A stretch of DNA of 64,000 nucleotides, taken from positions 5,482,001 through 5,546,000 of the forward strand of contig JAXDDX010000013.1 of the NCBI GenBank assembly GCA_034670405.1. The letters are read 5' to 3'. The notes under the pieces were generated by a model that did not search any database, was not told the origin of the DNA, and saw only the letters and a list, made by a program, of their open reading frames with translations. The position numbers and the translations under genes are program-made. The DNA comes from Hoplostethus atlanticus. Taxonomy: Eukaryota; Chordata; Actinopteri; Trachichthyiformes; Trachichthyidae. Positions 11,501 through 23,210 of this stretch are shown in pieces (position 1 is the stretch's first letter; every line of letters begins with the position of its first letter).

Positions 11501-13377
11501 GTTACCAAGAGAGTCTGTTGAAGTGGAATATGGTATCAGAGGACCTCCAGAGAAGAGTTGTTGAGGCTCATAAGGCTGGAAGGGGCTACAAAAGCATTTC
11601 CAAAGACTTGGGCATGAAGTTGGGTCATGCAGCATGACAATGATCCCAAACACAAAATCAAATCCACAACAGAATGGCTTAAACCTTAACCCTATTGAAA
11701 TGTTGTGGCATGACCTGAAGCAAGCCGTTCATGAAGACATCCCAAAAATATCAATGTACTGAAACAGTTTAAGGATCCAAAATGGTCCAAAATGCCTCCT
11801 AACCGTTGAGCAGGTCTGATCAGCAACTACAGGAAACGTTTGGTTGAGGTTATTGCTACTACAGGAGGTTCAACCAGCTACTAAATCTCATGGTTTACAT
11901 ACTTTTTCCAATCCAAGCTGTTAACGTTTGAACAATATGTTCAATAAAGACATGTAAAAGTACACATTGCTGTGTGTTATTTGTTAAATTACATAGTGTT
12001 GATCTATTTTATGACTTCAATGAAGATCAGAGCATATTTTAGGAGCCATTTTTCTCACAACTGTACAACAGTTTGTTTTATATTAAAATGATAGATTATC
12101 TGATGTCTTCCCATCATAAAAACATTTACTCATATACAGTACTTTGTCGTACATCCCTGTATGGCAGCGGTCCATGGAAATAATTGGCAAAGATCCCAGA
12201 AATAATGTTGCGTTCCATTTCAAGTTGGAAGTGGGAAATTCATATTTGGTGGGTCATAATTACAACCCGCTGTGTTCCAGTGGTCCAGCTCAGAAAAAAA
12301 AACAGGGAAGAAGCATGGATGCAGATCAAATTCAAGTGTATTTTGAGGATTATGAACGTAATCCTATCTAGCATTTACAGCGTGTGCTGTAATGTGACGT
12401 AAGATAACTGCATGTCAAAGAACTCTGGGTTGAGAAATCTTGGCCAAGTTTCCTACTTGGTATTCTGTCTTGAAGGGCATTTTTCCTAGTAGGAAGTCGG
12501 AATTTCCGACTGTCCAACATCTATGGAACACAGCGTAAATCCTGTCATGTGACATCATTTAAAGATGTGAAGACTTGTGAAGTATCTCTCTTCCAGTTGT
12601 CCAATTTGATTTTGTTTATTGCAGACCACAGTGCTGTGGTAAAAATGTGTGTTAGCGTGTGTGTTGTATCTCACCTCAGGGTCTGCCAGCCTCTGAGACA
12701 GGCCTACTACAAACACCAGGTTCTTCTGGACAACGCGAACGCTGGCCAGATGCTTGCGGTTCTCTGTGATCTTCTGCTTCTTCTCAGTCTGCTTCTGCTT
12801 CTTCTCATTCTTTATCCTCTGCAGTTCCTCCTGTGACAGGGGCTTGTATACCGCAGGGTCTTCTGGGTAGGGCTGCATTAAATGGCAACACAAGCACACC
12901 ATTAAAGGAAAAATCCACCCTTGGATGCTCTTACACTTATCAATTTGTGATGTTCAATGCATTCATTCTTTATTATTTCATTCAACATAATGATTTACAA
13001 AGCGTTAAAACATTTTTCATTTCGGGATTTCAATGAAAGTCCATTTCCTGAACTAGGTGAACTGAAAAAGGGAATCTGCTGGGCGACTTCAAATAGGGGA
13101 ACAGTGGGAAGAACCGAGTGCGTTCAAACTGTGGCAGGCTAAACTGGCTCCAGAGGAAATTGCGGCGTACCTTCCTGCAGGCGGGACAGAGGCCGTTCTC
13201 GTCAGTCCGGATGCGATGCCAGCAGAAACGACAGATCTGGTATCCGCAGGTACAGGGGAAGAAGTTGACGTCGTCGATCTCCAGTGGTTCCATACACAGC
13301 GGGCACTCCATGGGGTCGTCCTTCACGTCGGGGCTCCGGGACATCCTACGATACCACGCTACTGGACTGGACAGCTC
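2577..13377 (-). CDS. cnot4: CCR4-NOT subunit 4 (E3 ubiquitin ligase), C-terminus outside window
   Basis: CNOT4 is the RING ubiquitin ligase associated with the CCR4-NOT deadenylase complex. It acts in the cytoplasm on mRNA turnover and ribosome-linked quality control. Coding exons, high to low: 13344-13171 (ATG at 13344; this exon probably begins at 13377 after a good acceptor, leaving a 33-nt 5' UTR), 12872-12675, 7882-7796, 6770-6669, 6049-5924, 5639-5515, 5257-5054, 4443-4386, 3847-3592, 3140-2577. All junctions are GT-AG and all phases agree, giving 631 codons plus one base. Exon 1 carries the C4C4 RING (MECPLCMEPLEIDD, then CPACRK). Exons 2-4 and the start of exon 5 carry the RRM (KNLVFVVGL, SASAYVTYIRSEDALRAIQ). 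Exon 5 has the CCCH finger (CSYFLKSMQCPKPDCMYLH). The later exons are the Ser/Pro-rich tail, including SARSPFEG-like and STDWQAAFGFGSSK motifs. The last exon ends phase 1 at a consensus donor (2577), so the tail continues past the left edge. The reading frame is intact throughout. Confidence 0.96.
3172..3418. repeat. dispersed repeat family C, copy 1
   Basis: This segment (GTATCTGCAGG..TTTCAGAAAGCC.., TTTAATGCTACCTGG.., GAAAAAGGACACTAGG.., GACATGACGTCCAAC) recurs at 15301-15390 and, for its second half, at 62104-62222. It lies in a cnot4 intron. The family is not recognised, and no terminal inverted repeat was found. Confidence 0.6.
3971..4033. repeat. imperfect (AGT/AGC)n triplet repeat
   Basis: A degenerate triplet run in a cnot4 intron (AGCAGTAGCAGCAGTAGTAC and onward). 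A short (AT)n palindromic run follows at 4331-4371. Confidence 0.75.
7136..7470. repeat. minisatellite, about 47-bp unit, dimeric pattern
   Basis: About seven tandem copies of a unit near 47 bp, each containing AATATTCCCAC followed by CATCATGTGAATGCAGCA or CACCACATGAATGCAGCA. Alternate copies resemble each other more than their neighbours (unit endings alternate between GAAGACCAGA and TATCTCAAGG), so the effective repeat is a 94-bp dimer. It lies in the cnot4 intron between exons 3 and 4. Confidence 0.85.
9223..9445 (+). repeat. non-autonomous hAT-like element family A, partial copy
   Basis: It begins AGGGTTCAACCGATTTCAAC and carries the internal markers of the family (TTCATGCCAAAA, TTTTCCCAGAAT, GTCAGGGTGGAAAAGCATT, GGGACACTAAAA), matching 47742-48287. 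The right half is missing. It lies in cnot4 intron 2. Confidence 0.7.
10112..11134 (+). mobile_element. TTAA-flanked non-autonomous DNA element (piggyBac-like?), family B
   Basis: The ends are inverted repeats of about 17 bases (left AGGAAAAAAATCCATCCTA; right, complemented, AGGAAAATTCCACCCTTG). Both sit directly inside TTAA (10108-10111 and 11135-11138), the piggyBac target site. There is no transposase ORF. Copies or parts occur at 37682-38988 and 55671-56138, sharing CACTGTTAGAAAACAGC, GGCAATGTA and CATTTTGTTGTTTGG. A (TATAGA)n palindrome near 11060-11108 lies inside. The piggyBac assignment rests on the TTAA alone. Confidence 0.65.
11339..12051 (+). mobile_element. Tc1-like transposon with internal deletion
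   Basis: The left end (AAATGGCTCCTAAAGTATGG, then CTGATCTTCAAGTCATAAAA) is matched in inverse by the right end (12007-12051), giving inverted repeats of about 40 bp. The interior encodes a transposase helix-turn-helix fragment (EDLQRRVVEAHKAGRGYKSI), then jumps to the C-terminal part around NPIEMLWHDLKQAVHEDIP. The middle of the catalytic domain is absent and the frames are broken. It is a non-functional deletion derivative in cnot4 intron 2. Confidence 0.85.
12208..12536. repeat. short inverted-repeat element family D, compact copy
   Basis: It opens with TTGCGTTCCATTTCAAGTTG and closes with the inverse (CGACTGTCCAACATCTATGG then AACACAGCG). The same ends bracket 51216-52462. It contains no coding sequence and looks like a MITE of unassigned superfamily. 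Confidence 0.6.
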
Positions 13378-16300
13378 CTACAGGATGGGGGGGGTATAAG
13401 GTAAATAGTTTGAACAAGAGCTAGGCTATATCCTGACATCAATGAAATCAAGAGCTCGCCGTCTCAGCTTATATAGTGCAACCTTTAGTATTCTTGAATG
13501 TGTCTACTTCACCAGCTGCTTTGCTTTGCATTATTTTCTTTTTCTGGCTGACAGAACAGTAAAAGTGGCTGATGCTTTTAGGGATCCACCAGCCAGTGGG
13601 GAGAGGTATTAATTCCCTGCCATGACACAAAGGTCTAGATTGTGAAAATGGCCTGAGTTCCAGCAGTGCATTCCAGCCTCACAGCAATCACTGCTTCACA
13701 TGATCTAAATGGAATCCCAGGCTTTTCAAATAACACTGTGCTGACCTTGTGCAACTGCAAGGAGTTGATTTTTCTTCTCGGGAGACAGAAAAGTACTTCT
13801 GTTTCTGGGGAATTGCGGTCGGAGAAACAGGTGAATGGTCTAAGTGTGAGGGATTGGAGGTGTGATTGGATTTGACCGACGGGGTCGCGGCAGCTACAGC
13901 ACAAAGTAATGGGAATAGGGAACACAGTAGGACCACACTGGAGGGCCTAACTAACTGCTGACTTAGCAAGCTGTAGACACACACACACACAGAGACTGTA
14001 AACAGAAACAAATTACCGTGGAGGAGAGTGGGTAAAATAACTCTGGGGGCCTGGTGGGCTTAACTACAACATGGTTTTACCATGGTGCCATGGTCTTCGA
14101 GAACAAAATTCAGCTTGAGCAACCTGAAGTGAGAGACTTGTACAAATCAAGCCTTCTTTACTGAGTAATATACAATTAATAAAAAAGTAAACATTTTTAT
14201 TATCGTGAAAATGTAACACATTTTGCGTTTTAGCTGCAATTTTTACCTCCCATAATCCTTTCTGTATGCAAACGGGGTGACAGGGTGAATCAAGACCCCG
14301 ACAGAACTGTAACCACATCCATAAAAACGTCTGTAGCTAGCATCCATGGGCTACACTGCAGCAGAACTGTAGACAAAGAAACGTCTGTAGCTAGCATCCA
14401 TGGCTGCACTGCAACAGAACTGTAACCATGGTAACTTAAACATCAAGATTGTCTTTCAGCCTCTAATCAACAATAAAAACTTTTGTGCTCTCTGATGTTT
14501 TTAACTTGGTTAGTTGAGTTTTTGTCTGCAGTAGCCAAGCAGGAACATCTTTTTGGAACAAGGTGTGGTTCGTTGCTTTTATCAAAAATCAGTAAAATGA
14601 CCAGACTTCTTTAATGTGGAACGGTATGGTTCGATGTGAAGCAGCAGGTATGTTCTGTTTATTAGGTCTGTCATTCAGAAATAAACACATTACCTCAGAA
14701 TGCTTTCACTGGGCAATCAGAATTGATTGTCCAAGTACGAAGCAAAGTCTATGCTAACATTACTGTCTCCACAGAACAGATGAAAGCAGCTGATCAACCT
14801 GGGAGCCAGAGAGCTGAGACCACATTGCAATGGAGTGACAATTCATTACAACTAGATCACCATGAATGCAATGTTCTGAATGACCAGTCAGTAAGGTTAA
14901 ATGATAACTACCGAGATTGCTAAAACCATTGCTTTACAGACAAATCATGTGGCCAATAATTATTACTGGGTCACAAAGAGCATGAAGGCAAATGAAGCTG
15001 TCATTATGTTGCTGCATCACAGAGGAGGAGGAAAGACGAGGAGAGGGAATAAAACATGTTTCAAAGCAGGATCAGAGTAACTAGACAATTATATGGCTCT
15101 GAAACACTCAGAGGGCCAGCGCTGATCTTTAATTGGGAATAAATGGATAATGCATCGTCATGTGATTTACTTTAATGCATGGGTGGGCATTCAGCTAATG
15201 GACCAAGAAAATGATACAGAGAACATTTCTGACATTTTGTGCTACAAGGTGCATTTGGTCTTGGCAAAGAACTAGCAGGGCTTTTAGTTGAAGTTTAGAT
15301 GTACAGGGCATCTGCATTTTTCAGAAAGCCAAATAAGAAGAATTTGCAGACTTTCTTTAATGCTACCTGGGATTGAATTTAAGGGCAACAGCAGGTAGTG
15401 TTGTTACCTCAGTGTTGTTAGTGTTGTTAGTGTTGTTACCTCAGCTCAGTGTCTTACCACCTATTAAAACCAGAAAAGGAATATGCTGGTGTTCCTCGCT
15501 AGAAACCTTACGGTTTGAACTCAGACTGCTGTCCATGGTGCTAGAACCTCAGGTAAAAAAAACAGGCCATGGGAGTTTACAATTTCCTTCATTGCACTTT
15601 TTATTTGTACACTATAAGACAAAGACTATGGGCTAAATATGCTATACTAAGTTGTCATTTAGATTATAAATTATTAAGGTTATAATTAATATTTTACTTC
15701 ATTAGGGCTGAAGGATGGGTTGTTGGTAAGCTGTTTGTTCTTGGCCATTTTCGTTCAGTTTTGGTCAAAATAAAGTTTGCTTGTGACTGAAAGTACAACA
15801 ACTTGTATGACATTTTTTATTTTCTATGATGTTATTTATTAGCCTAGTCCGAAAAAGGACATAACAGGCAGTGTATCCTTCTTAATCAGACTAATTTACA
15901 ATGGAATAAGCAAATAAACTTTTTCTTTGTCAGATAGAAATTTTACATAGAACATGGAAAGACTATGCTTCTAAAATAATTTTCTTCATCAGGTAATTCC
16001 CAATTTGGGATCGCAGTTTGAACTGAGGCTGAATATCCGACAGCAGAGGCAGAAAGCTTTAGCTATATGAAGTGGGTTTTTTCTGACAGTCACTTCTTTT
16101 GAACTGTTCCCTTGAAAGAACATTCACCTTGCTCATTTTGTTCAGTTGTCTAATGCGGCAGGGTAGGGCAGACTGATAGTGCCCATCAACCAGTCACCAA
16201 AAATCTGCCCAGCCCTATTTAAATCGCAACCTAAGGCAAGTGAACAGAAGCAGCAAGATTAATTGAAATAATGATTTCAAGAGAACAAGTCTCCAAAAAC

Positions 16301-16448
16301 TTTAACGGCTATAGCTGGAGCTTTCTGATTCTGCCGTTGGACCTCCCTGCAAAAAACACTGCAAATTCAGGCAATGGTAATTTAATGGTAAATTAATGCA
16401 ATGCAAAAAGCAACTGTTCGTTGTGGCAAAATGTTTTAATATAAACTC
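13378..16448. other. gene-free stretch upstream of the cnot4 start codon
   Basis: This is probably cnot4 5' intron or intergenic sequence. No exon is recognised. A copy of dispersed family C lies at about 15301-15390, and a duplicated block (ACGTCTGTAGCTAGCATCCA) occurs at about 14329-14348 and 14382-14401. Confidence 0.45.
15301..15390. repeat. dispersed repeat family C, copy 2
   Basis: It matches 3176-3260 (CATCTGCATTTTTCAGAAAGCC, CTTTAATGCTACCTGGGATT). Only the first part of the family is present. Confidence 0.55.
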
Positions 16449-16800
16449 ACCACTCGGCCACTTTATTAGGTACACCTATGTAGTACCAGGTAGGACCCCC
16501 TTTTGCCTCCAGCACAGGCTGCCCATTCTCCTCTGACCTCTCTCATCAACAAGGTGTCTTTGGCTCACTGGATGGTTTTTGTTTCTCCACCATTCTCTGT
16601 AAACTCTAGACACTGTAGTGGTGAAAATCCCAGGAGGGTTCAGCTGTTTCTGAGATGCTGCAACCACCACGTCTGGCACCAACAATCACACCACGGTCAA
16701 AGTCGCTGAGATATTCTAATGTTTGGTCCAACAAAAAACAAAACCACGTCACCGTGTCTGCATGGTTTATGTATTGAGTTGCAGCCACATGATTCGCCGT
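16449..16800 (+). mobile_element. interspersed DNA element, TTATTAGGTAC family, copy 1
   Basis: It begins CACTCGGCCACTTTATTAGG, and its core near 16674 (CTGGCACCAACAATCACACC) recurs at 60063. The left end here is the inverse of the right end of the copy at 60241-60263, so the family has terminal inverted repeats. No transposase is visible. I have seen this end sequence as a common fish repeat but do not assign a superfamily. Confidence 0.65.
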
Positions 16801-18213
16801 TTGGTATCAACAATTCTCCTTTGTCTCCAAGACGCAGGGTAACGTTATACTAGTGCAACTTTTTTTTCCCACTCATCGGACCAGAGACAATTTCAGGCTC
16901 TTCTATTGGATGAGCCAGTCAGCGCATGTGTGTGTCAGATATAAACATTCTCCAGTGCCGAACTTTGGCTCTGCTGTTTGCTAGCCGACAAGATGTGATG
17001 ACCACAGCTGAAAACAAACCCGTCGAGCATGAAAATCCTCCTGCATCCCTCAAGTCACATCTGAGTCATATATGATGGTGCTGAGGGATGCCGTCACTGA
17101 ATGGAAACTTGCCATGCTTTAACATAAAGTAGATTTGTGCCCAGAATGGACATACAGTATGACAGTACGGTCCACAAATGCTTACACATTGTTAGAAATC
17201 TAACCGATTATCGTATTTTGTTATTATCTATAAATCATGTTACTTCAAGGTTATTTTGGTTGTGGTTTAATAAATACTGTTACACCCCTAGTACATACAA
17301 ATTCCAACCAATAACCCCTCCACTTTTCCCATCATGTAAAACCTGCTACTGCACAACTTTCAATGTGACACGAGTGGCATTTTTGGAGTGTTCACCCCCA
17401 AAAACCCTGTTTCTTGAAGAATGTGTAGTTTGTGACAGCTCAAGGTTACCACAAAGCATTTCCCAGTGGATTCTTGGACACAGTGGAGCTTCAACAACTA
17501 GACCAAGTGTGCAATGGGATTCACTGCCTTTTTGTTTGTCATGGTCCGACCTGCCCACTTCTGAACAGCCCTTCCCCGTGTTATGTCCCGTCCCAACATC
17601 CTGTTTCAATCGTAAATATGTCAAATTACAGAAGCAAGGCACCAAAGAACTGTTTCCATGTGACTTAAAAGTTTAGATTCGTCACTTCCTATGTGGAAAA
17701 GATTTCCCACCAATGATAATACTCACTTTAATTTGGGAAAATCTACGGCATCTCAATTAGCATTAATTAGAAAAGCATGCCCCCTTTATTGATGAAGTAT
17801 TGCCGATTTCTGTCTTGGTCTGTCCGGGGCAGCAGAGGGGAGAGCCAGGGGATGGCAGCTAAAAATACCCTGGCCTGGCCTGGCCTGACCGTGGAGGGGT
17901 GGAGCCAGTCCAGGCTTCTCTCTTTTAAGGGAAGTCTAGACGGGAAGCAGAGGGGCTCCTGGAGCCTCCCCGCTCCTCCCTGCTAGACATGTTTGGTCAT
18001 CCGCCCAGGGAGGCCAAATTGGGGCAGCCTCTGCAACTTGCAATGAGCCCGATTTGCACAGCATATGAAATTAGTAACAGCATTTTTAGTAGGCCCACTG
18101 GAGGCAGTGCTGGCTGCTGGGCTCATATGTCCACAACCTTGGCATCCCCAATGTGCCTGGCAGAGAGGGAAATCTCCCATTAGTTGAAGACATCATTCAG
18201 CTAATGAGAGCTC

Positions 18214-18330
18214 GAGGTCTTCCTGCAGACCAGAATGCCTAGTTTAGTCTAAAGGAAATGGTGTTCACTTTGGAGAAATCAGCCTCTAACCACTTAGCCA
18301 ATATGAAATGAGATACACCAGTCAGTCAAT
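18214..18330. repeat. repeat family F, first copy
   Basis: ACCAGAATGCCTAGTTTAGT and GGTGTTCACTTTGGAGAAAT recur 450 bp downstream (18682-18760) as a diverged direct copy. Confidence 0.5.
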
Positions 18331-18649
18331 CACATGAGGCAGAGTACAGGAAAAATAAGTCAGCCTGATGAAAATATAGCAAACGATCTCAAAAATGTCA
18401 AAAAATAGCATGGCATTACATGTCTGTCAGTATACATTTGACACCCTGACAGGACAGCCAAAATATACAGAAATCACAACATTTCTATTAATCGCAAGGA
18501 GCCACTATGACACAACTCATTACAACTACTCAAGCTACTGTAGATTAGTAGATTTAGTATGTTGGTGGCTCCAAATGGCAGCATGAGGCAACTGTTTGAG
18601 TTGAACACCCAGAATGTCATGTAACGTGACATCAGTAAACTAAACACAG

Positions 18650-19040
18650 ACCCGGTCAGGCTGTGCTCACTTTATACCCGGACCAGAACGCCTAGGTCAG
18701 CCTGGAGGAAACGGGTGTTCACTTCGGCCTCTGCCGCTTAGCCATCCTGAAGGGCAACATGTTTCAAAAAACATTTTTCTCCTTGTCTGAGACAGAATGA
18801 CCTGCTAGACAGACAAGGGCGCAGTCTGACCTAAAAAAACAAAACCTGTCTGACAAAACCCTGATAGACTCAAAGGTAATTTTATTTAGCTTTTATTTTA
18901 TCCAATATTGAACTTGGGATGTTGCCATCCATAAAGTGGCATTACCCCAGCTGCTAGCGGAGTCTATATACACAACAAGTCACATAATCATACATCAGCG
19001 AGGGGAACATTTCGCCAGGTTTGTGTACTGGTTCACTGAT
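18650..19040. repeat. repeat family F, second copy
   Basis: Its second half (GCAGTCTGACCT, ATATTGAACTTGGGATGTT, GTTACCCCAG-like, CATAATCATACATC) matches 38395-38640 inside mkrn1 intron 2. This is a dispersed element of unknown class. Confidence 0.6.
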
Positions 19041-19406
19041 GATTCTGAAAAGTAACAAGATCAAGCTGAGCTGAGGTTTTTTCCCCCCAGATCACAGTCA
19101 GCATATCACATGCGTCTTGTATCCAGCTAGTGTCTAGATGTGATGGAGCTGGATTATTATTGGATTATATTATTTACACAACATTATATGTGTCCAGTAT
19201 TAACATTACAATCAAACTTCTCTTTCCCTCACCAAAACACAGATTGTCATTCTCCATCCACCAGTATCATGAACAGTATGTTACTATCCGAGCTTCTTAT
19301 CGCTTGTTTATTTTGCGTGCACTTCCTGGTTGGATCTGTACACTAACATTTACTTTCCATTTCCATAGCTCCAATATGTATTGGAGAGATATTACATTTA
19401 CCCTTT

Positions 19407-19466
19407 GTTGTTAATGTGGCGCCCTGTGATGGACTGGCTACCTGTCCAAGGTGTTTCCCCGCCCTA
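19407..19466. repeat. widespread teleost repeat fragment
   Basis: TGGCGCCCTGTGATGGACTGG followed by CTACCTGTCCAAGGTGTTTC resembles the common fish motif GATGGACTGGCGACCTGTCC..GGTGT. It is a short fragment only. Confidence 0.45.
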
Positions 19467-22169
19467 AATGTTTATGTGGCCATGTGCATCTCATCACCCA
19501 GGGTGCATGATAATGCCAGGTAGAAAGGTGGTCAGTGTGATGAGGAATCTTGGCATATTATCATGCTTCTCCTTATTGACACCTTGTGCTATTATTAAGC
19601 AGTGTGCAGGTTCTTCAGGACCTCATTTCATTTTTGGAATCAACAAACCTGCAGTTAAATATTTTTTATGGACAAATTCTTAGGATCAACAGTCTTTTCT
19701 TACTTTTTGATATCCCTCACACACGTATATGTAGATATTTCACCAGAGATAAGATAGGGAAATTGGAAAGACTATCAACAATTGACAACTGCTGTGGTGA
19801 AAGACGGCTGAGAGAATATGAGGATTTAGATCAGTCACAAAGGTGCAGATATCCTCTATCCTCTAAGCAAGTCAAGCATGCAAACCATTCATTTTGAAGA
19901 GCTGACACAACCAGCCGTGATATTTTAGACCAATTGCAGTGGAAGCTGGTGCATGAAAGTTTGACCCGCAAGCCTGTCCATATACTCCCAACACTCAACC
20001 TGCAGCCTAATGCTGAGGAAAGATGGGGCCCTTTATGTTCATCGAGAAGACATTGACCTGTGTGCTGTGAAGGGCCTTCTTTCCGGAAACAAAGTGAAAT
20101 TCCTCTATTTGCGGTGTGTTTCAGTTCCCTTAGAAAACATTAGCATACTTTCCCACACAGGCTCTGTTGACAAAGAATCATCCAGGCTAAAGCTATCATT
20201 TATCAACAGAGACAAAAGGGCAGCACACGGAACACAACTCTGGTACTCCTGCAAATACAAAGGCAGATAAGACCAACATACAAGGAACTTCAAATAGGCC
20301 CTATTGCAGTCTAACCCATTCTGACAACGTTATAGCTTTTTCTCATTAATGATTGACTCAAATGCTACAATGCTCAATGTCTACATACTCATAAAGGAAG
20401 CATAACAAACATGGTCTAGTTCTGTGGAGGAGGGCCTTCCAGCACACCCATGCAAGATTAGGCTAAAGGAAATGGGAAGAAAAACAAATACAGAAATTGA
20501 CCACTGCCCATAGATGTAGCTGTTCGGAGAAGACACCTGTACAATACACAGGCCAAAGCTCCAGTCTTCTGCTAGCACCACTGGAGTAAGTTCCTTCAGT
20601 TGTTCCCATACAATGTTAATATTCAGGCGGCCTGACCAGATAATTATCAGCCTATCAAGTAAATGTTTGGTTTGGATTCATTTCATTCATAGTTTTCACA
20701 CAATCCAGTGTGTTACTAGAATGACCACAATTCATTGCACCTATGATGCAGCGCATCTGTGCTCCTTCGAGTCGTGGTGTGTCTGTGCTGACAAAAAACG
20801 AATAAAGAGACAGTATAATAGTTAGCCAATGTTGCAATGCCATCAGCATATACTAGATTAGTTTACTACTTCACTGTCTGAAAAACTATGAGTGTAATTA
20901 CGGTCTGCATTCCTTAGACCCAGCATAAGGGTAATACAGTGTGTGCTCGTAGATAATTTAGTTCAGAGATTCTCTTAGTTACGACAGCGCTTTGTTGTCA
21001 ACAGGGAGTTTTTAAACTCAACATACTTTCACTCACTTAGGCGCACTTGTTTAAACATGACCACAAAGTCCCAGAGCAGAAGACAATCTTTCTGAAGACC
21101 AAAAAAACTCTGCTCACAACAAAGAAGCAAAGATTTCAAGGACTTTGCCGTGATCGTGGGAAGCCATCCGAGAGGTTTGTGGAAGATTTGAGTCTAGTAT
21201 TGTATGCTTCACTTCAGGCAGTACTCAAGGGGGTGTTTGTTATGTTGACTTTGGATCATCATCCTGGAAGCCCAAGACATTTTGCAACCTACCAAGCTTC
21301 ATTGATTCTATATAACATGTCCCTGGTCACAACCTGCAGTTTCGCTTGCATGTTTGAAACAGGATGAAGTGTGCTTAGCTATTCATCACACAGTTTAAAA
21401 TCAATCTCACTTCTGTGTGAACCAAGAAATTGTGTAGGGAAAACGTGAAAAAACCTTGCACATCACGTCTACAGTGGCCTTATTAGCCCATACACAAATA
21501 ACGCATGTAACTAATAGTTAAACAATGACAACAATAAACTGCAAAATTATTAGTAACTTAATTGTATTGTACATTTCCTGAAGTCGCAAGGTGCTGACAT
21601 GAGTGACAATATCAGGGGCTTTGCGCTCAGTCATGAGGGTGAAGTCACAACATAGCGGGATGCTGCCAGTGCTGCTAACCGGCTAGGCTAACCAGTTAGG
21701 CTAACCGGCTAGGTTTACTGCTAGCTTCAGACTGGGTGCTGCTAGCTGCTGTCTGCCTTCTCTACGGCGGCGGCTAACGGTACATAGCAAGCTAACATTT
21801 TCTTGTGCTCTGCTTTGCCATGCAATGTAACGCTTACCACTTGGTAAAACCACCACCAAGGCTATCCTACGACAACGGTGTGGCTCCATGTACACACACC
21901 GACATGTTTTTAAGAAATTATGAGCCTGACAAAAGGCTGTCAGACAGGGGAGTTTGTGCGGCCTGTCCTCCCCCGGCGAAGCCTGAAACACCGACACAAC
22001 CCGAGTGAAGCCGCCTCGGCTTCCCTCCTAAAGCATGACCTCTGTGCAATGGACGACCGTTTGATTAATGTAGATAGATGTGGCTGAAGACATTATTTGA
22101 CTTTTAGCTTCCTTGGAAAATGATGGTTCCTTGGACAGCGGTATGGCGGTAGTTAAGTGGGATACTCAC

Positions 22170-22460
22170 CCTGCCTATGTCTTGTTGGGATTCCTCTCTG
22201 GGATGGTCGGGGAGAAGTCTCTGCCTATATGAGCCAGTTGCACTGTTAGATAAAGCTGCTGTCTATGGGACTCACTAGCATATGCTTTATAACAGCCGGC
22301 CTTTTCTCTCAGCTTATGTGGGTGCTGGCTACCTAGTTACACCAGAAACCACCATCTTACATTGAAAGGAGGAGAGAAGAGCCAAGAGAGGGGCAACTAC
22401 ACAACTCACTGAGTCGGCGCAAATTGTCCTGATGGTGCGTGGCATTGTGGGTATTGGAGT
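22170..22460 (-). promoter_or_regulatory. possible cnot4 5' noncoding exon and promoter
   Basis: On the minus strand a strong donor (CAGG|GTGAGTATCC, boundary at 22170/22169) follows a stretch that could be a 5' UTR exon. CpGs are locally frequent from 21640 to 22440. The first coding exon of cnot4 has a good acceptor at 13378 with only 33 nt of UTR, so an upstream noncoding exon is expected. The link between the two is inference. Confidence 0.35.
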
Positions 22461-22645
22461 CCACACTACTGGGGCAGCTCGTTGATTGGAGTTCCTTCTA
22501 TTGGTTTCATCAACATCCCAAACGGCTAACAGTCCCATAAACAGGTTAATCTATATATACTTTCAATGGGTCTGGTGTTATGCTGATGTGATGCTGAATG
22601 TGTCTATATGTCTATTTACATTTTTTATACATTTTTGGGTGGAGA

Positions 22646-22766
<121 letters not shown>

Positions 22767-23210
22767 CATGCATGTGTACATGTGTGTGTTACTCAGTATA
22801 TATAAATGTACATAGAGACCACTGATCTACAGTACAATGAGACAAATGTGGAGCAACATATCTTTATTTTGATCAGTAGGTGGAGACATTTCCATTCCAT
22901 TTCCACAGACATTAGAATGAAAATAACCACAGAAAAGGGACATAAGGGACATTAGGATATGGAGCAATGCAAAATAAGACATTTCTGTACAAATAAAAAG
23001 CATATATGCAGGGAGTATTCCTAAAACACTGTTGAAATCAGAATATTACCATTGATGTAGACCTTGCAGTCCGTGTAACTACTGTACACTGCCCCCAACT
23101 TGGAGCATTATAGTTCAGTGATGCAGTGTCTTAATGGTCTGACGATGATGCCTTGCTTGTCTGGGTGCAGAAAGCTGTTTACAATGAGAAGACACCTTTC
23201 CAGTTGAAGC

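Larger units (their letters stand above)
16801..22169. other. gene-free stretch with scattered repeats
   Basis: No conserved exon is seen. The 179-aa ORF at 17137-17676 has no domain. Family F repeats lie at 18214-18330 and 18650-19040, and a widespread teleost repeat fragment at 19407-19466. The stretch is probably cnot4 5' intron if the exon at 22170 is real. Confidence 0.4.

Noticed and set aside
16980..17080. Stretch resembling the start of a hAT coding region
   Set aside because: Too short and without a zinc finger or termini.
17137..17676. 179-aa plus ORF
   Set aside because: No domain, signal peptide or splice context; likely chance.
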